From assembly GCA_002434335.1 (NCBI GenBank), contig DJJW01000043.1:106833-126994 (forward strand): 20,162 bases of DNA. Reading direction: 5' to 3'. This DNA comes from Lachnoclostridium sp. UBA6558. GTDB taxonomy: Bacteria > Bacillota > Clostridia > Lachnospirales > Lachnospiraceae. This document shows, one piece after another, positions 13,596 through 20,162 of the stretch. Under the pieces are notes generated by a model, which worked only from the letters and a program-made list of their open reading frames with translations, was not told the DNA's origin and ran no database searches. Made by a program: the position numbers and the translations under genes. Position 1 is the stretch's first letter. Every line of letters starts with the position of its first letter.

Positions 13596-14882
13596 TTACT
13601 TATAATAATCAAATTGCAGGCCGTACATCTTAACAGTATCGCCTTCTTCAATATCAAGTGCCTCAAGCTCATCCAGAATTCCGTTTTCTTTCAGGAAACG
13701 CTGGAAGAATTCAAAACCTTTTTCAGAATCAAGATTGGTATACCCAAGCATTCTTTCAATTCTGGGTCCTTCAACAACAAAGAGATGTTCGTCTTCTTTC
13801 ACTACGGTATATGGCTCATTACCAAAATTCATATTATCAAGATTGAATTCTTTCTCAAATACCAATGGTTCAGAAGGAAGGCTGTCAAGCAGCTCTTTTA
13901 CATAGAATAATAATTCTCTGACGCCCTTACCGCTGACAGCAGAAATGGGAAATACTTTAATACCTTGTGGTTCAAAGGTTTCTTTTAATAAATTGACTGC
14001 CTGTTCTTCCTCTTCACCATAAAGGATGTCCAGTTTATTAGCAGCTATTACCTGTGGTTTACCTGAGAGTTCTTCGTTATAGGCCTTTAATTCGCTGTTG
14101 ATTGTCTCAATATCCGCTAAAGGATCTCTTCCTTCAACTCCGGCTGCGTCCACCATATGAACAATTACTTTTGTACGTTCTATATGGCGTAAGAATTCGT
14201 GTCCAAGCCCGATTCCCTGGGAAGCACCTTCAATAAGTCCAGGTATGTCGGCTATTACAAAACCATTTCCATTTTCCAGATCTACAACTCCCAAGTTGGG
14301 ATTTAAGGTAGTAAAATGATAGTTGGCTATCTTAGGCTTTGCATTGGTTACACGGGATAAGAATGTGGATTTTCCAACATTAGGGAAACCTACCAGACCT
14401 ACATCAGCAATAACCTTTAGCTCCAGTGTAACATTAAGATCTCTTGCTTTTTGTCCAGGCTGCGCGTATTTCGGCACCTGCATGGTTGCTGTGGCATAAT
14501 GCTGATTTCCTTTTCCGCCTCTGCCTCCTTTTAGGATAACCTCTCTGCGGTTGCCATGGGACATATCAGCAATGACTTTACCGGATTTCGTATCTTTAAT
14601 TACGGTTCCTTCCGGTACGTTTAGAACTAAATCCGCTCCATTTTTACCATGGCAATTTTTCTTACCGCCATTCTCACCATCTTCAGCTGAATATTTTTTG
14701 ATAAAGCGGTAATCTGTCAGGGTATTCAGATTATCGTCCACCTCAAATATTAAGTCACCACCTTTACCGCCATCACCGCCATCGGGTCCGCCGGCTGGAA
14801 CAAAAATTTCTCTGCGAAAACTTACATGTCCGTCGCCGCCTTTACCTGAACGAATATATATTTTTGCACTATCTGCAAACAT
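13596..14882 (-). CDS. obg: Obg GTPase (ribosome assembly / stress)
   Basis: This is an essential GTPase that binds the 50S subunit late in assembly. The 428-aa protein has all three domains: the glycine-rich Obg fold (residues 1-158, 'FADSAKIYIRSGKGGDGHVSF', 'PAGGPDGGDGGKGGDLI'), the G domain (G1 'GFPNVGKS' at 165-172, switch 'NYHFTTLNPNLG', G3 'DIPG' at 212-215, G4 'NKLD'), and the C-terminal OCT domain ending 'DTVKMYGLQFDYYK'. The ATG at 14882 is chosen because GAGG lies 8 bases upstream; an in-frame GTG at 14891 is part of that ribosome site. A terminator-like hairpin separates it from rpmA, so expression may come partly from its own weak promoter (CATAAT near 14910). Confidence 0.98.
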   Translation of the reverse strand: MFADSAKIYIRSGKGGDGHVSFRREIFVPAGGPDGGDGGKGGDLIFEVDDNLNTLTDYRFIKKYSAEDGENGGKKNCHGKNGADLVLNVPEGTVIKDTKSGKVIADMSHGNRREVILKGGRGGKGNQHYATATMQVPKYAQPGQKARDLNVTLELKVIADVGLVGFPNVGKSTFLSRVTNAKPKIANYHFTTLNPNLGVVDLENGNGFVIADIPGLIEGASQGIGLGHEFLRHIERTKVIVHMVDAAGVEGRDPLADIETINSELKAYNEELSGKPQVIAANKLDILYGEEEEQAVNLLKETFEPQGIKVFPISAVSGKGVRELLFYVKELLDSLPSEPLVFEKEFNLDNMNFGNEPYTVVKEDEHLFVVEGPRIERMLGYTNLDSEKGFEFFQRFLKENGILDELEALDIEEGDTVKMYGLQFDYYK

Positions 14883-14943
14883 TTTTTTCACCTCTTTTCC
14901 GAATATCTTTATTATGAGCAGATATTCCTATATCATGAATAAA

Positions 14944-14976
14944 CCCCACATTCATGAATTAATCAAGAATCTGGGG
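14944..14976 (-). terminator. Weak intrinsic terminator after rpmA
   Basis: On the minus strand CCCCA-G-ATTC pairs with GAAT-G-TGGGG (one G-G mismatch), and TTTATT follows. The U-run is short. It probably attenuates rather than blocks read-through from the L21-Prp-L27 genes into obg. Confidence 0.55.
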
Positions 14977-14991
14977 TCCTAAAGTTTCATC

Positions 14992-15279
14992 TTATTTGGA
15001 TTCTACTGGATAAACAGAAGCCTGTTTCTTGTCTCTGCCTTTTCTTTCGAAACGAACAACACCATCAACTAATGCAAATAAGGTATCATCGCCGCCGCGT
15101 CCTACATTAACACCGGGATGAATCTTTGTGCCACGCTGTCTGTAAAGAATGTTACCAGCCAGTACGAACTGTCCGTCTGCTCTTTTAGCTCCTAATCTCT
15201 TGGACTCGGAATCTCTGCCGTTCTTGGTAGAACCAACACCCTTTTTATGAGCGAAAAACTGAAGGTTCATTTTTAACAT
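14992..15279 (-). CDS. rpmA: 50S ribosomal protein L27 with Prp-cleavable N-terminus
   Basis: The 95-aa L27 precursor begins 'MLKMNLQFFAHKKGVGSTKNG'. In Firmicutes the first nine residues, ending in the conserved LQFF, are removed by the protease Prp to expose the A-H-K-K-G end that reaches the peptidyl-transferase centre. The cleavage motif is intact here, and the prp gene lies directly upstream. The rest ('DSESKRLGAKRADGQFVLAGNILYRQRGTKIHPG') is typical L27. AAGGAGG precedes the ATG by about 8 bases. The gene is third in the rplU-prp-rpmA set. Confidence 0.98.
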   Translation of the reverse strand: MLKMNLQFFAHKKGVGSTKNGRDSESKRLGAKRADGQFVLAGNILYRQRGTKIHPGVNVGRGGDDTLFALVDGVVRFERKGRDKKQASVYPVESK

Positions 15280-15318
15280 AACCTACACCTCCTTGAATAT
15301 ATGTCGCAGGATACCCCG

Positions 15319-15636
15319 CTAAACAAATTTAATATACTGCTTTCCGTAATCTTCCCTAATTCCGTTTAGTCCCAGAAGCAGAGAATTCAATAACAAAGTG
15401 GATTCATTACCAGGTTTTGAAACAATCTTAAAATCTATCATGCCCTTTTTCTCATCTTCTTTCAATTGAAAGGTATCTGATGTAAAAGTCTCAATAGAAT
15501 TCACGGTATTTATTATCAGTGCTGATACCGCTGCACAAACTATGTCCTGTCCGCTTTCTGCGAAACCGGCATGTCCTGTACTGCGAAAGCCTGTAAGCTT
15601 ACCGTCTGCATCTTTATATACGGATATAGTTATCAT
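15319..15636 (-). CDS. prp: Ribosomal-processing cysteine protease Prp
   Basis: The 105-aa YsxB-family cysteine protease trims the N-terminal extension of L27. The catalytic His and Cys are seen in 'GFRSTGHAGFAESGQDIVCAAVSALIINTVNS' (His22 and Cys34). The C-terminal part ('LLLNSLLLGLNGIREDYGKQYIKFV') is also typical of the family. It lies between rplU and rpmA, 17 bases after L21, the standard Firmicute order. The substrate motif LQFF is present in the neighbouring L27. The start ATG has a modest AGGG site. Confidence 0.96.
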   Translation of the reverse strand: MITISVYKDADGKLTGFRSTGHAGFAESGQDIVCAAVSALIINTVNSIETFTSDTFQLKEDEKKGMIDFKIVSKPGNESTLLLNSLLLGLNGIREDYGKQYIKFV

Positions 15637-15653
15637 AACCTAACCCTGCTTAG

Positions 15654-15962
15654 TTATGCGTTGATTTTTTCAATCTTAACCTTGGTATATGGCTGTCTGT
15701 GACCGTTTTTCTTGTGATATCCGGTCTTTCTCTTGTAGCGATAAACAACAACTTTCTTGTTCTTACCATCTTCAACTACAGATGCAGTTACAGTTGCTCC
15801 TGCTACTGTAGGCTCACCTACTACTAAAGAACCATTGTTTACTACAAGTACCTGGTCAAAGGTATAAGTTGCTCCAGCTTCTACACCAAGCTTCTCTACT
15901 TTAATGATATCGCCTTCGGCTACTTTGTACTGTTTACCACCTGTTGCAATAATTGCGTACAT
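15654..15962 (-). CDS. rplU: 50S ribosomal protein L21
   Basis: The 102-aa 23S rRNA-binding protein starts 'MYAIIATGGKQYKVAEGDIIKVEKL' and ends 'YKRKTGYHKKNGHRQPYTKVKIEKI', both family hallmarks. The ATG at 15962 has GGAGG 8 bases upstream; an in-frame GTG at 15971 is within that site and is not used. It is the first gene of the block, with a strong promoter (16074-16102) and a structured leader upstream. Confidence 0.98.
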   Translation of the reverse strand: MYAIIATGGKQYKVAEGDIIKVEKLGVEAGATYTFDQVLVVNNGSLVVGEPTVAGATVTASVVEDGKNKKVVVYRYKRKTGYHKKNGHRQPYTKVKIEKINA

Positions 15963-15975
15963 ATGGCACACCTCC

Positions 15976-16067
15976 TATTATCATTACTCGCCAGCTATGG
16001 TATCTCTAACAGAAATCAAACGAATTTGATAAAATAGAAAGATTTAAAACCTCGCTGTGCGGCACAC
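15976..16067 (-). ncRNA. L21 leader-like structured 5' untranslated RNA
   Basis: The roughly 100-base leader of rplU can fold with a closing stem CGC-A-CAGC (16054-16061) with GCTGGCG (15989-15995) and an inner hairpin ATCAAA-TTCG-TTTGAT (16015-16030) with a UUCG loop, on the minus strand. Position and layout fit the Firmicute L21 leader, thought to be an autoregulatory element bound by ribosomal protein. The identity is inferred from context and folding by eye. Confidence 0.6.
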
Positions 16068-16073
16068 TAAAAC

Positions 16074-16102
16074 AGTTTAGCATATGAACCATTAATTGTC
16101 AA
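16074..16102 (-). promoter_or_regulatory. Promoter of the rplU-prp-rpmA block
   Basis: On the minus strand a perfect TTGACA (16097-16102) is followed after 17 bases by TAAACT (16074-16079). Transcription would begin near 16067, leaving a leader of about 105 bases. Confidence 0.8.
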
Positions 16103-16406
16103 TGCTAAGTTTTATTTTTTTGGTATTTGTCCCGAATTCAAAGGGTACAACAGCTTTTTTCATTTCACATATAATTTATCTATTATTTAATTGTTGGAAA
16201 TTACTACTCTTATAACCTTTTAATAGTATATTTGTAGTTATATATAAAAGCAAGTCAAATATAAGGTCCAGTGTATTAATATTATTAATATTTTTAGGTG
16301 TATTAAAAAACTTAAATTATTTTAAACTTTTAGTATTATAATAATTTCAAACTAACCTTATGTAGTATGACCATTATTTTGTAATAGAATCAAGCCGGAA
16401 TTCCTC
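16103..16406. other. AT-rich intergenic stretch without a recognisable gene
   Basis: About 300 bases of very AT-rich DNA lie between the divergent rplU and PadR promoters. No open frame with a ribosome site, no RNA gene and no clear terminator was seen. Runs such as TTAATATTATTAATATT and many A/T tracts suggest only flexible or bent spacer DNA. Confidence 0.5.
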
Positions 16407-16435
16407 TTGACATTTATATCAGACTGATATAGTCT
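16407..16435 (+). promoter_or_regulatory. PadR-gene promoter with two overlapping palindromic operators
   Basis: TTGACA (16407-16412) is followed by TATAGT (16428-16433, short 15-base spacer) or TAGTCT (16430-16435, 17-base spacer). A perfect 17-bp palindrome, TATATCAG-A-CTGATATA (16415-16431), fills the spacer. A second one, AGACT-GATAT-AGTCT (16421-16435), overlaps it and covers the -10. These are good candidates for autorepression by the PadR protein encoded 80 bases downstream. Confidence 0.6.
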
Positions 16436-16514
16436 AATAATAGGCATCATTTAAATGTATTGGTCAACAGCAATACTGAAAGCTGCCACTGCTATATGTT
16501 AAATTGGAGGAATA

Positions 16515-17051
16515 ATGGCTATCAAAAATAAAACTCGTTATGCTATACTTGGAATTCTAAGCATCCATTCCGGTACCGGTTATGATATTAAAAAATACTG
16601 CGATACTGTCATTTCAAATTTCTGGAATGAGAATTTCGGTCATATTTATCCGGTATTAAATCAACTCTTGTCTGAGGGTTTGATTCAGACAGAAGCATCT
16701 TCCTCTCCCAGAAAAAAAGTTTATACGATAACAAGCTCCGGGCGTGAGGAATTCCTGAAATGGTTAGCTGAGCCTCCTATACAGCAGCCGGTCCGATCGG
16801 AATTCATGCTAAAACTGACCTTTGCAAGCAATCTTCCAAGGTCAGAAGTTATTAAAATGATTACGGAATATAAACAACAACATCTTAATCGTCTGAAGGA
16901 ATTTCAATCAGTAGCTGAAAGTTTAGAAAAAGGTATTAAAGAAATAACACCTGAGAGAGAACTCTATCTCTATGCACCTTTACGTTATGGTATCTTAAAT
17001 ACTCAGGCTGTTCTGTCTTGGTGTGATGAAATACTTGAGTTATTAATTTGA
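16515..17051 (+). CDS. PadR-family transcriptional regulator
   Basis: The 178-aa protein has an N-terminal PadR winged-helix domain (about 1-85: 'TRYAILGILSIHSGTGYDIKK', 'FGHIYPVLNQLLSEGLI', 'KKVYTITSSGREEFLKWL') and a C-terminal helical dimerisation domain of the Vir/PadR-C type (about 90-178). PadR proteins usually repress neighbouring stress or transporter genes and their own gene in response to small molecules. Here no target gene is adjacent: the gene stands alone between its palindromic promoter and a strong terminator, so autoregulation plus distant targets is likely. GGAGG lies 4-5 bases before the ATG. The ligand is unknown. Confidence 0.92.
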   Translation: MAIKNKTRYAILGILSIHSGTGYDIKKYCDTVISNFWNENFGHIYPVLNQLLSEGLIQTEASSSPRKKVYTITSSGREEFLKWLAEPPIQQPVRSEFMLKLTFASNLPRSEVIKMITEYKQQHLNRLKEFQSVAESLEKGIKEITPERELYLYAPLRYGILNTQAVLSWCDEILELLI

Positions 17052-17121
17052 TCAATTAAGTAATTAACAATTTAAAGATTCGTTTCAGATTTAGTTTACC
17101 GTTTCCTGGAATTATTCAAGT

Positions 17122-17173
17122 AAGAGGGTATATCAGAAAATTAAAGAAATTTTCTGATATACCCTCTTTTTTT
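17122..17173 (+). terminator. Intrinsic terminator of the PadR gene with a 21-bp perfect stem
   Basis: Perfectly complementary 21-base arms (17122-17142 and 17148-17168) enclose a 5-base loop, and seven T bases follow (17167-17173). It terminates the plus-strand PadR gene. The convergent aminotransferase gene ends about 120 bases away and has no equally clear terminator of its own. The stem contains TATATCAG and CTGATATA, the same arms as the promoter palindrome. Confidence 0.92.
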
Positions 17174-17293
17174 GTTATTCAAAAATCAAGTAACATTTTA
17201 TACTTATTACTCATTCTGCTCTAGGTGCAATTAACTTTTTGCCGATTGCATATCACAAAAAGCCATTCTTACCCGGAATTACATATGGTAGTT
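17174..17293. other. Spacer between convergent genes with a weak inverted repeat
   Basis: The only structure seen is CTTTTTG-N14-CAAAAAG (17235-17262). It could weakly terminate the minus-strand aminotransferase transcript but lacks a U-run. Nothing else was recognised. Confidence 0.3.
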
Positions 17294-18523
17294 CTAGCTA
17301 AGTGCCAACGCTTCCTCTAATTTCTCTATTAAGAAATCAATATCGCCCTCTTCTATTACCAACGGCGGCTGAAAAGCAAGTACATTCCGGTATAATCCGT
17401 TCTTTCCAAGAATTATTCCCTCGTCCTTTAACCGCTCAAGTATGGCGTCGGTTTTCTCAGGCAACGGTTCTTTTTCAGCAGTACATAGCTCCATGCCCAG
17501 CATCAGTCCTTTACCTCTTACATCACTTATAATAGGGTATTTATCCTTTAATACCAATAGTTTACCAAGTAATCTTTCCCCCAGTGCTTTGGCACGACTG
17601 CATAAATCTTTCTCTGTGATATAATGAAGCACTCCTAAAGCAGCGGCACAAGAAACCGGATTACCGCCAAGCGTCGATGCAGAAGGTGCCGTAAAACGGG
17701 CTGCTATCTCCGTTGTTGTAGAAAAGGCGGCGGCAGGAATTCCGTTTCCTAAGGCTTTTGACATAGTCAGGATATCGGGTACGATTCCGTATTGCTCAAT
17801 TGCAAACATCGTTCCGGTACGAGCAAAGCCTGTCTGGATTTCATCACAGATCATTAAAATCCCATGTTTTCTCAGTAGTTTCTGAATCTCTATAAAAAAT
17901 CCTTCAGGCGGTGTTATTATGCCGCCGTTTCCCTGAATTGGCTCAAAAATAAATGCTGCTATATCGGAATCTTCCTCTAGAATACCTTTTATTTCTGACA
18001 GGGTCTTTTCAGGAGAATTGGATACAAAGTAGAAGTCGTCATCAAGAAATGGGTCTCCTCTCCACATTGGTATTGCCGTAGCTGACATTGTCAAATGAGT
18101 TCTTCCGTGAAGACTGTTGCTTAATGCAATAAACTTCTTCTTTCCTGTATAAATTCTTGCCAGGAGCATGGCACCTTCATTTGCTTCCGAACCGGACATA
18201 CAGAAGAAGGAATTGTTAAGGTTACCCGGAAGTACTTCACTGAGCCTTTTGGCTAGTTCCACTACCGGTTCCGTAAGATATACATTGGTTACGTGCTGTA
18301 GGTTTGTTAACTGCTCTATTACTTTATTAATAATTGCAGGATTGCTATGTCCGCAATTCATTACTGAAACTCCGGCAAAGAAATCCAAATATTTTTTTCC
18401 CTGATTATCGTAGAGATACTGCATTTCTCCTCTTGTAAATACCGGAGGATTTTTATAAAAATACCCCAGACAGGGCATCAGATAATCTTTACGCATCTGT
18501 AATACTTCTTCAGAATTATACAT
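17294..18523 (-). CDS. Class III PLP-dependent aminotransferase
   Basis: The 409-aa fold-type I aminotransferase belongs to the acetylornithine/4-aminobutyrate/alanine-glyoxylate group. Landmarks in order: 'YLDFFAGVSVMNCGHSNP', 'FFCMSGSEANEGAMLLAR' (PLP phosphate binding), 'SNSLHGRTHLTMSAT', 'FIFEPIQGNGGIITPPEGF', 'LMICDEIQTGFARTG' (the Asp that contacts the PLP ring nitrogen), 'TMSKALGNGIP' (Schiff-base Lys) and 'TLGGNPVSCAAALGVL'. It transfers an amino group from an omega- or alpha-amino acid to a keto acid. The substrate cannot be fixed by eye; the absence of nearby arg genes speaks against a dedicated arginine-pathway role. An AAAGG site lies about 12 bases before the ATG. It lies 77 bases downstream of the U32 gene and may be co-transcribed with it. 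Confidence 0.92.
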   Translation of the reverse strand: MYNSEEVLQMRKDYLMPCLGYFYKNPPVFTRGEMQYLYDNQGKKYLDFFAGVSVMNCGHSNPAIINKVIEQLTNLQHVTNVYLTEPVVELAKRLSEVLPGNLNNSFFCMSGSEANEGAMLLARIYTGKKKFIALSNSLHGRTHLTMSATAIPMWRGDPFLDDDFYFVSNSPEKTLSEIKGILEEDSDIAAFIFEPIQGNGGIITPPEGFFIEIQKLLRKHGILMICDEIQTGFARTGTMFAIEQYGIVPDILTMSKALGNGIPAAAFSTTTEIAARFTAPSASTLGGNPVSCAAALGVLHYITEKDLCSRAKALGERLLGKLLVLKDKYPIISDVRGKGLMLGMELCTAEKEPLPEKTDAILERLKDEGIILGKNGLYRNVLAFQPPLVIEEGDIDFLIEKLEEALALS

Positions 18524-18600
18524 TAAATAACCAAACCTTTCTTATTAACTTTACTTGAGCACAGGTACAAATCAGAATATATATTTGTAAATTCACAGCG

Positions 18601-20162
18601 TTATAAACCGAAACTACCCAGTGTCAGTCCGGTTCCTTCTGTTTTAATCTGATGATATAAATTATTGCAGTTATTAAGATCAGATAAGGCTTTCTTATAG
18701 CTAGTAACTACCTGTTTTAGTTCGTCATTGCTTAAATGTGCCGCCTCAATACGGAAATTTAATAAACCTGCTTCATAGAGTCCTTTCAGAATAGGCAGAT
18801 AACAGAGATTTTTATATAAAACCATATGGTTTCTACCATATTGGTCCTTATAGACAGGATGTTTAAAACCCTTTTCATCAACCAGATACAAAAGTCCTTT
18901 TCTGTCTTTTTCCACGTTATCGTAAAGATCATGCTCCATATACATTACAGTTGGAGAACCATAGACTATTAATTCTGCTTTAGAGCCTGTCAGGTTAATA
19001 AGCTCCACAGCTTCAGCAAGAGTCGCTTCCGGTGTTATAGTGAACCTGCTTAGACCCATTTTCTCATAAAAGCCGGCAGCTGCATAATTTAAAATATTTA
19101 AGGGGTAATCACCGATTAGATTCTTGTCTTTAAAAGCACGTATACCACCAATATTCGTAGCAAGCAGTCCGTCTACAGGGAGTCCTGAAGCGATAAGCTG
19201 TCCATACTGTTCAAACTGCATGTCAAAGGTCATATGAGGCATACCAAGGTATACCTCCGTATTCCCCTTCCCGGAAACCAGTCCCTCTATCTCATGCCTT
19301 GAAAAAGGCCTGTCAGGAAGGAAAACATCACCTGAGAGATAAATAGCATCAACACCTGCCTCCAGACATGTTTGTGCCTGCGTAATGTTATTTACTTTAA
19401 CGCATAGTTTAGCTTTTTCTGTATTGTTTTTGCAATAACCTTTAAGTTCCTGATTAATCTTCTCAAGCTTCTCTTCGGTTATTTCACGTTCTTCGGTTGC
19501 AGTACTGAATACTTTTCCGCTGCTAAAGAGGGTTCCTGTACCTTCATATCTGGTATTGATGTTGCTAAGACCGGGTCTGCCAAATGCGTATGCCGGTGAG
19601 GTATCCCGCTTACGATTTTCCTGCAATAATTCAATATCCTTTCTCCTGTCATAGCAGATAGGGTCCTTAATGTAGCGGTCAATTGCATCTGCATAAGTTC
19701 CAATTATCATTTTAAGATAGCCCATATCACGCATACGGCCTTCTATTTTGAAAGAGGTAACACTGCCTTCTATTAATTCCGGTATATGCTCATACAGGGA
19801 CATGTCTTTTACAGCCATAGGAAACTCTGTTTGGTAATCCATACCGTCCTGATGTATATTAAAGCTCCATCTGCATGGTTTTAAGCAGCGTCCACGGTTA
19901 GAGCTCTGTCCAAATAACATTCCGCTGTAGAGACATTGTCCGCCATGAGCAATACACATATCACCATGAATAAAATATTCTATTTCCATCTGTGTGGTAT
20001 CAGCCAGATATTTGCTGTAGGTAAGGGAGGCTTCCCTGGAAATTACTACTCTTGTTACTCCTAAATCCTTTAAGGCATATATGCTCTGCTGATTGTGAAT
20101 ATTCATCATTACAGAGGCATGTACTGTCAGATCCAAAGCTAATTCCTTTATTAAAGCAATTA
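18601..20162 (-). CDS. U32-family protein (TrhP/RlhA-like RNA hydroxylation enzyme), 5' end cut by window
   Basis: The frame is open through the right edge, so the start lies outside the window; more than 519 residues are visible. 'HASVMMNIHNQQSIYALKDLGVTRVVISREASL' and 'EYFIHGDMCIAHGGQCLYSG...NRGRCLKPCRW' are the peptidase U32 signature, with four cysteines expected to bind an iron-sulfur cluster. Although named as peptidases, U32 members TrhP and RlhA carry out prephenate-dependent 5-hydroxylation of tRNA U34 and 23S C2501; others take part in ubiquinone synthesis. 'VTSFKIEGRMRD' and the long C-terminal part fit the RNA-modifying type. Which RNA is modified cannot be said. It is followed by the aminotransferase gene on the same strand. 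Confidence 0.88.
   Translation of the reverse strand, partial: IALIKELALDLTVHASVMMNIHNQQSIYALKDLGVTRVVISREASLTYSKYLADTTQMEIEYFIHGDMCIAHGGQCLYSGMLFGQSSNRGRCLKPCRWSFNIHQDGMDYQTEFPMAVKDMSLYEHIPELIEGSVTSFKIEGRMRDMGYLKMIIGTYADAIDRYIKDPICYDRRKDIELLQENRKRDTSPAYAFGRPGLSNINTRYEGTGTLFSSGKVFSTATEEREITEEKLEKINQELKGYCKNNTEKAKLCVKVNNITQAQTCLEAGVDAIYLSGDVFLPDRPFSRHEIEGLVSGKGNTEVYLGMPHMTFDMQFEQYGQLIASGLPVDGLLATNIGGIRAFKDKNLIGDYPLNILNYAAAGFYEKMGLSRFTITPEATLAEAVELINLTGSKAELIVYGSPTVMYMEHDLYDNVEKDRKGLLYLVDEKGFKHPVYKDQYGRNHMVLYKNLCYLPILKGLYEAGLLNFRIEAAHLSNDELKQVVTSYKKALSDLNNCNNLYHQIKTEGTGLTLGSFGL

Noticed and set aside
16195..16211. A 17-base sequence (TGGAAATTACTACTCTT) in the intergenic spacer also occurs at 20037-20053 inside the U32 gene.
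   Set aside because: No longer similarity surrounds it and it has no inverted or direct-repeat context. In AT-rich DNA a single 17-base match in 20 kb is unusual but can be chance.
19479..19703. Minus-strand 74-codon frame within the U32 gene in another reading frame.
   Set aside because: It overlaps well-conserved U32 coding sequence and lacks a ribosome site.

Overview
The window looks like a chromosomal segment from a low-GC anaerobic Firmicute, most likely a Lachnospiraceae-type Clostridium (Lachnoclostridium/Anaerocolumna-like). I infer this from the AT-rich DNA, strong AGGAGG ribosome binding sites, the Firmicute-specific L27 N-terminal extension with its Prp protease, a divergent lexA/yneA-type pair, and a CpsB/CpsCD-type capsule control pair. 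No tRNA, rRNA, CRISPR array, transposase or phage gene was seen. Almost all genes are on the minus strand. Only the small membrane protein at 4919, lexA and the PadR regulator are on the plus strand.

Region 1 (1-7616) is an exopolysaccharide/capsule biosynthesis locus in two minus-strand transcription units. The upstream unit, driven by a good promoter at 7589-7616, encodes a UDP-HexNAc 6-dehydrogenase and an SDR epimerase. It ends at a bidirectional terminator (5254-5287) that it shares with a convergent small three-helix membrane protein (4919-5251). The second unit encodes a PglF-like 4,6-dehydratase lacking membrane segments, a PIG-L deacetylase, a PglC-like initiating phosphoglycosyltransferase, a WbqC-family protein, a GT4 glycosyltransferase and a CapK/phenylacetate-CoA-ligase-like protein cut by the left edge. 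The set predicts a repeat unit made from modified HexNAc sugars, perhaps with a deacetylated and re-acylated amine. The flippase and polymerase are not in the window.

Region 2 (7652-9047) is an SOS module. A membrane-anchored LysM protein resembling the division inhibitor YneA is divergent from lexA. The shared intergenic region carries four LexA-box-like sites. One of them lies inside a perfect TTGACA-N17-TATAAT promoter.

Region 3 (9044-11527) is a capsule phosphoregulation pair: a CpsB-type PHP tyrosine phosphatase and a fused Wzz/BY-kinase. It is separated from region 1 by the SOS module. The lexA and cpsB genes converge and overlap at a shared TTAA.

Region 4 (11562-16102) is the conserved Firmicute ribosome/GTPase block in the order rplU-prp-rpmA-obg-yhbY-nadD-yqeK-rsfS, preceded by a strong promoter and an L21-leader-like RNA.

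Region 5 (16103-20162) holds an AT-rich intergenic stretch and a solitary PadR-family repressor with a palindromic operator candidate in its promoter and a 21-bp terminator stem. After these come a class III aminotransferase and a U32-family (TrhP/RlhA-like) protein cut by the right edge.

Most of the window is recognisable housekeeping or polysaccharide DNA. The items most worth a second look are the LexA-box architecture over the LysM gene, the PadR operator whose arms recur in the gene's terminator, and the deacetylase/WbqC/CapK combination in the polysaccharide operon.
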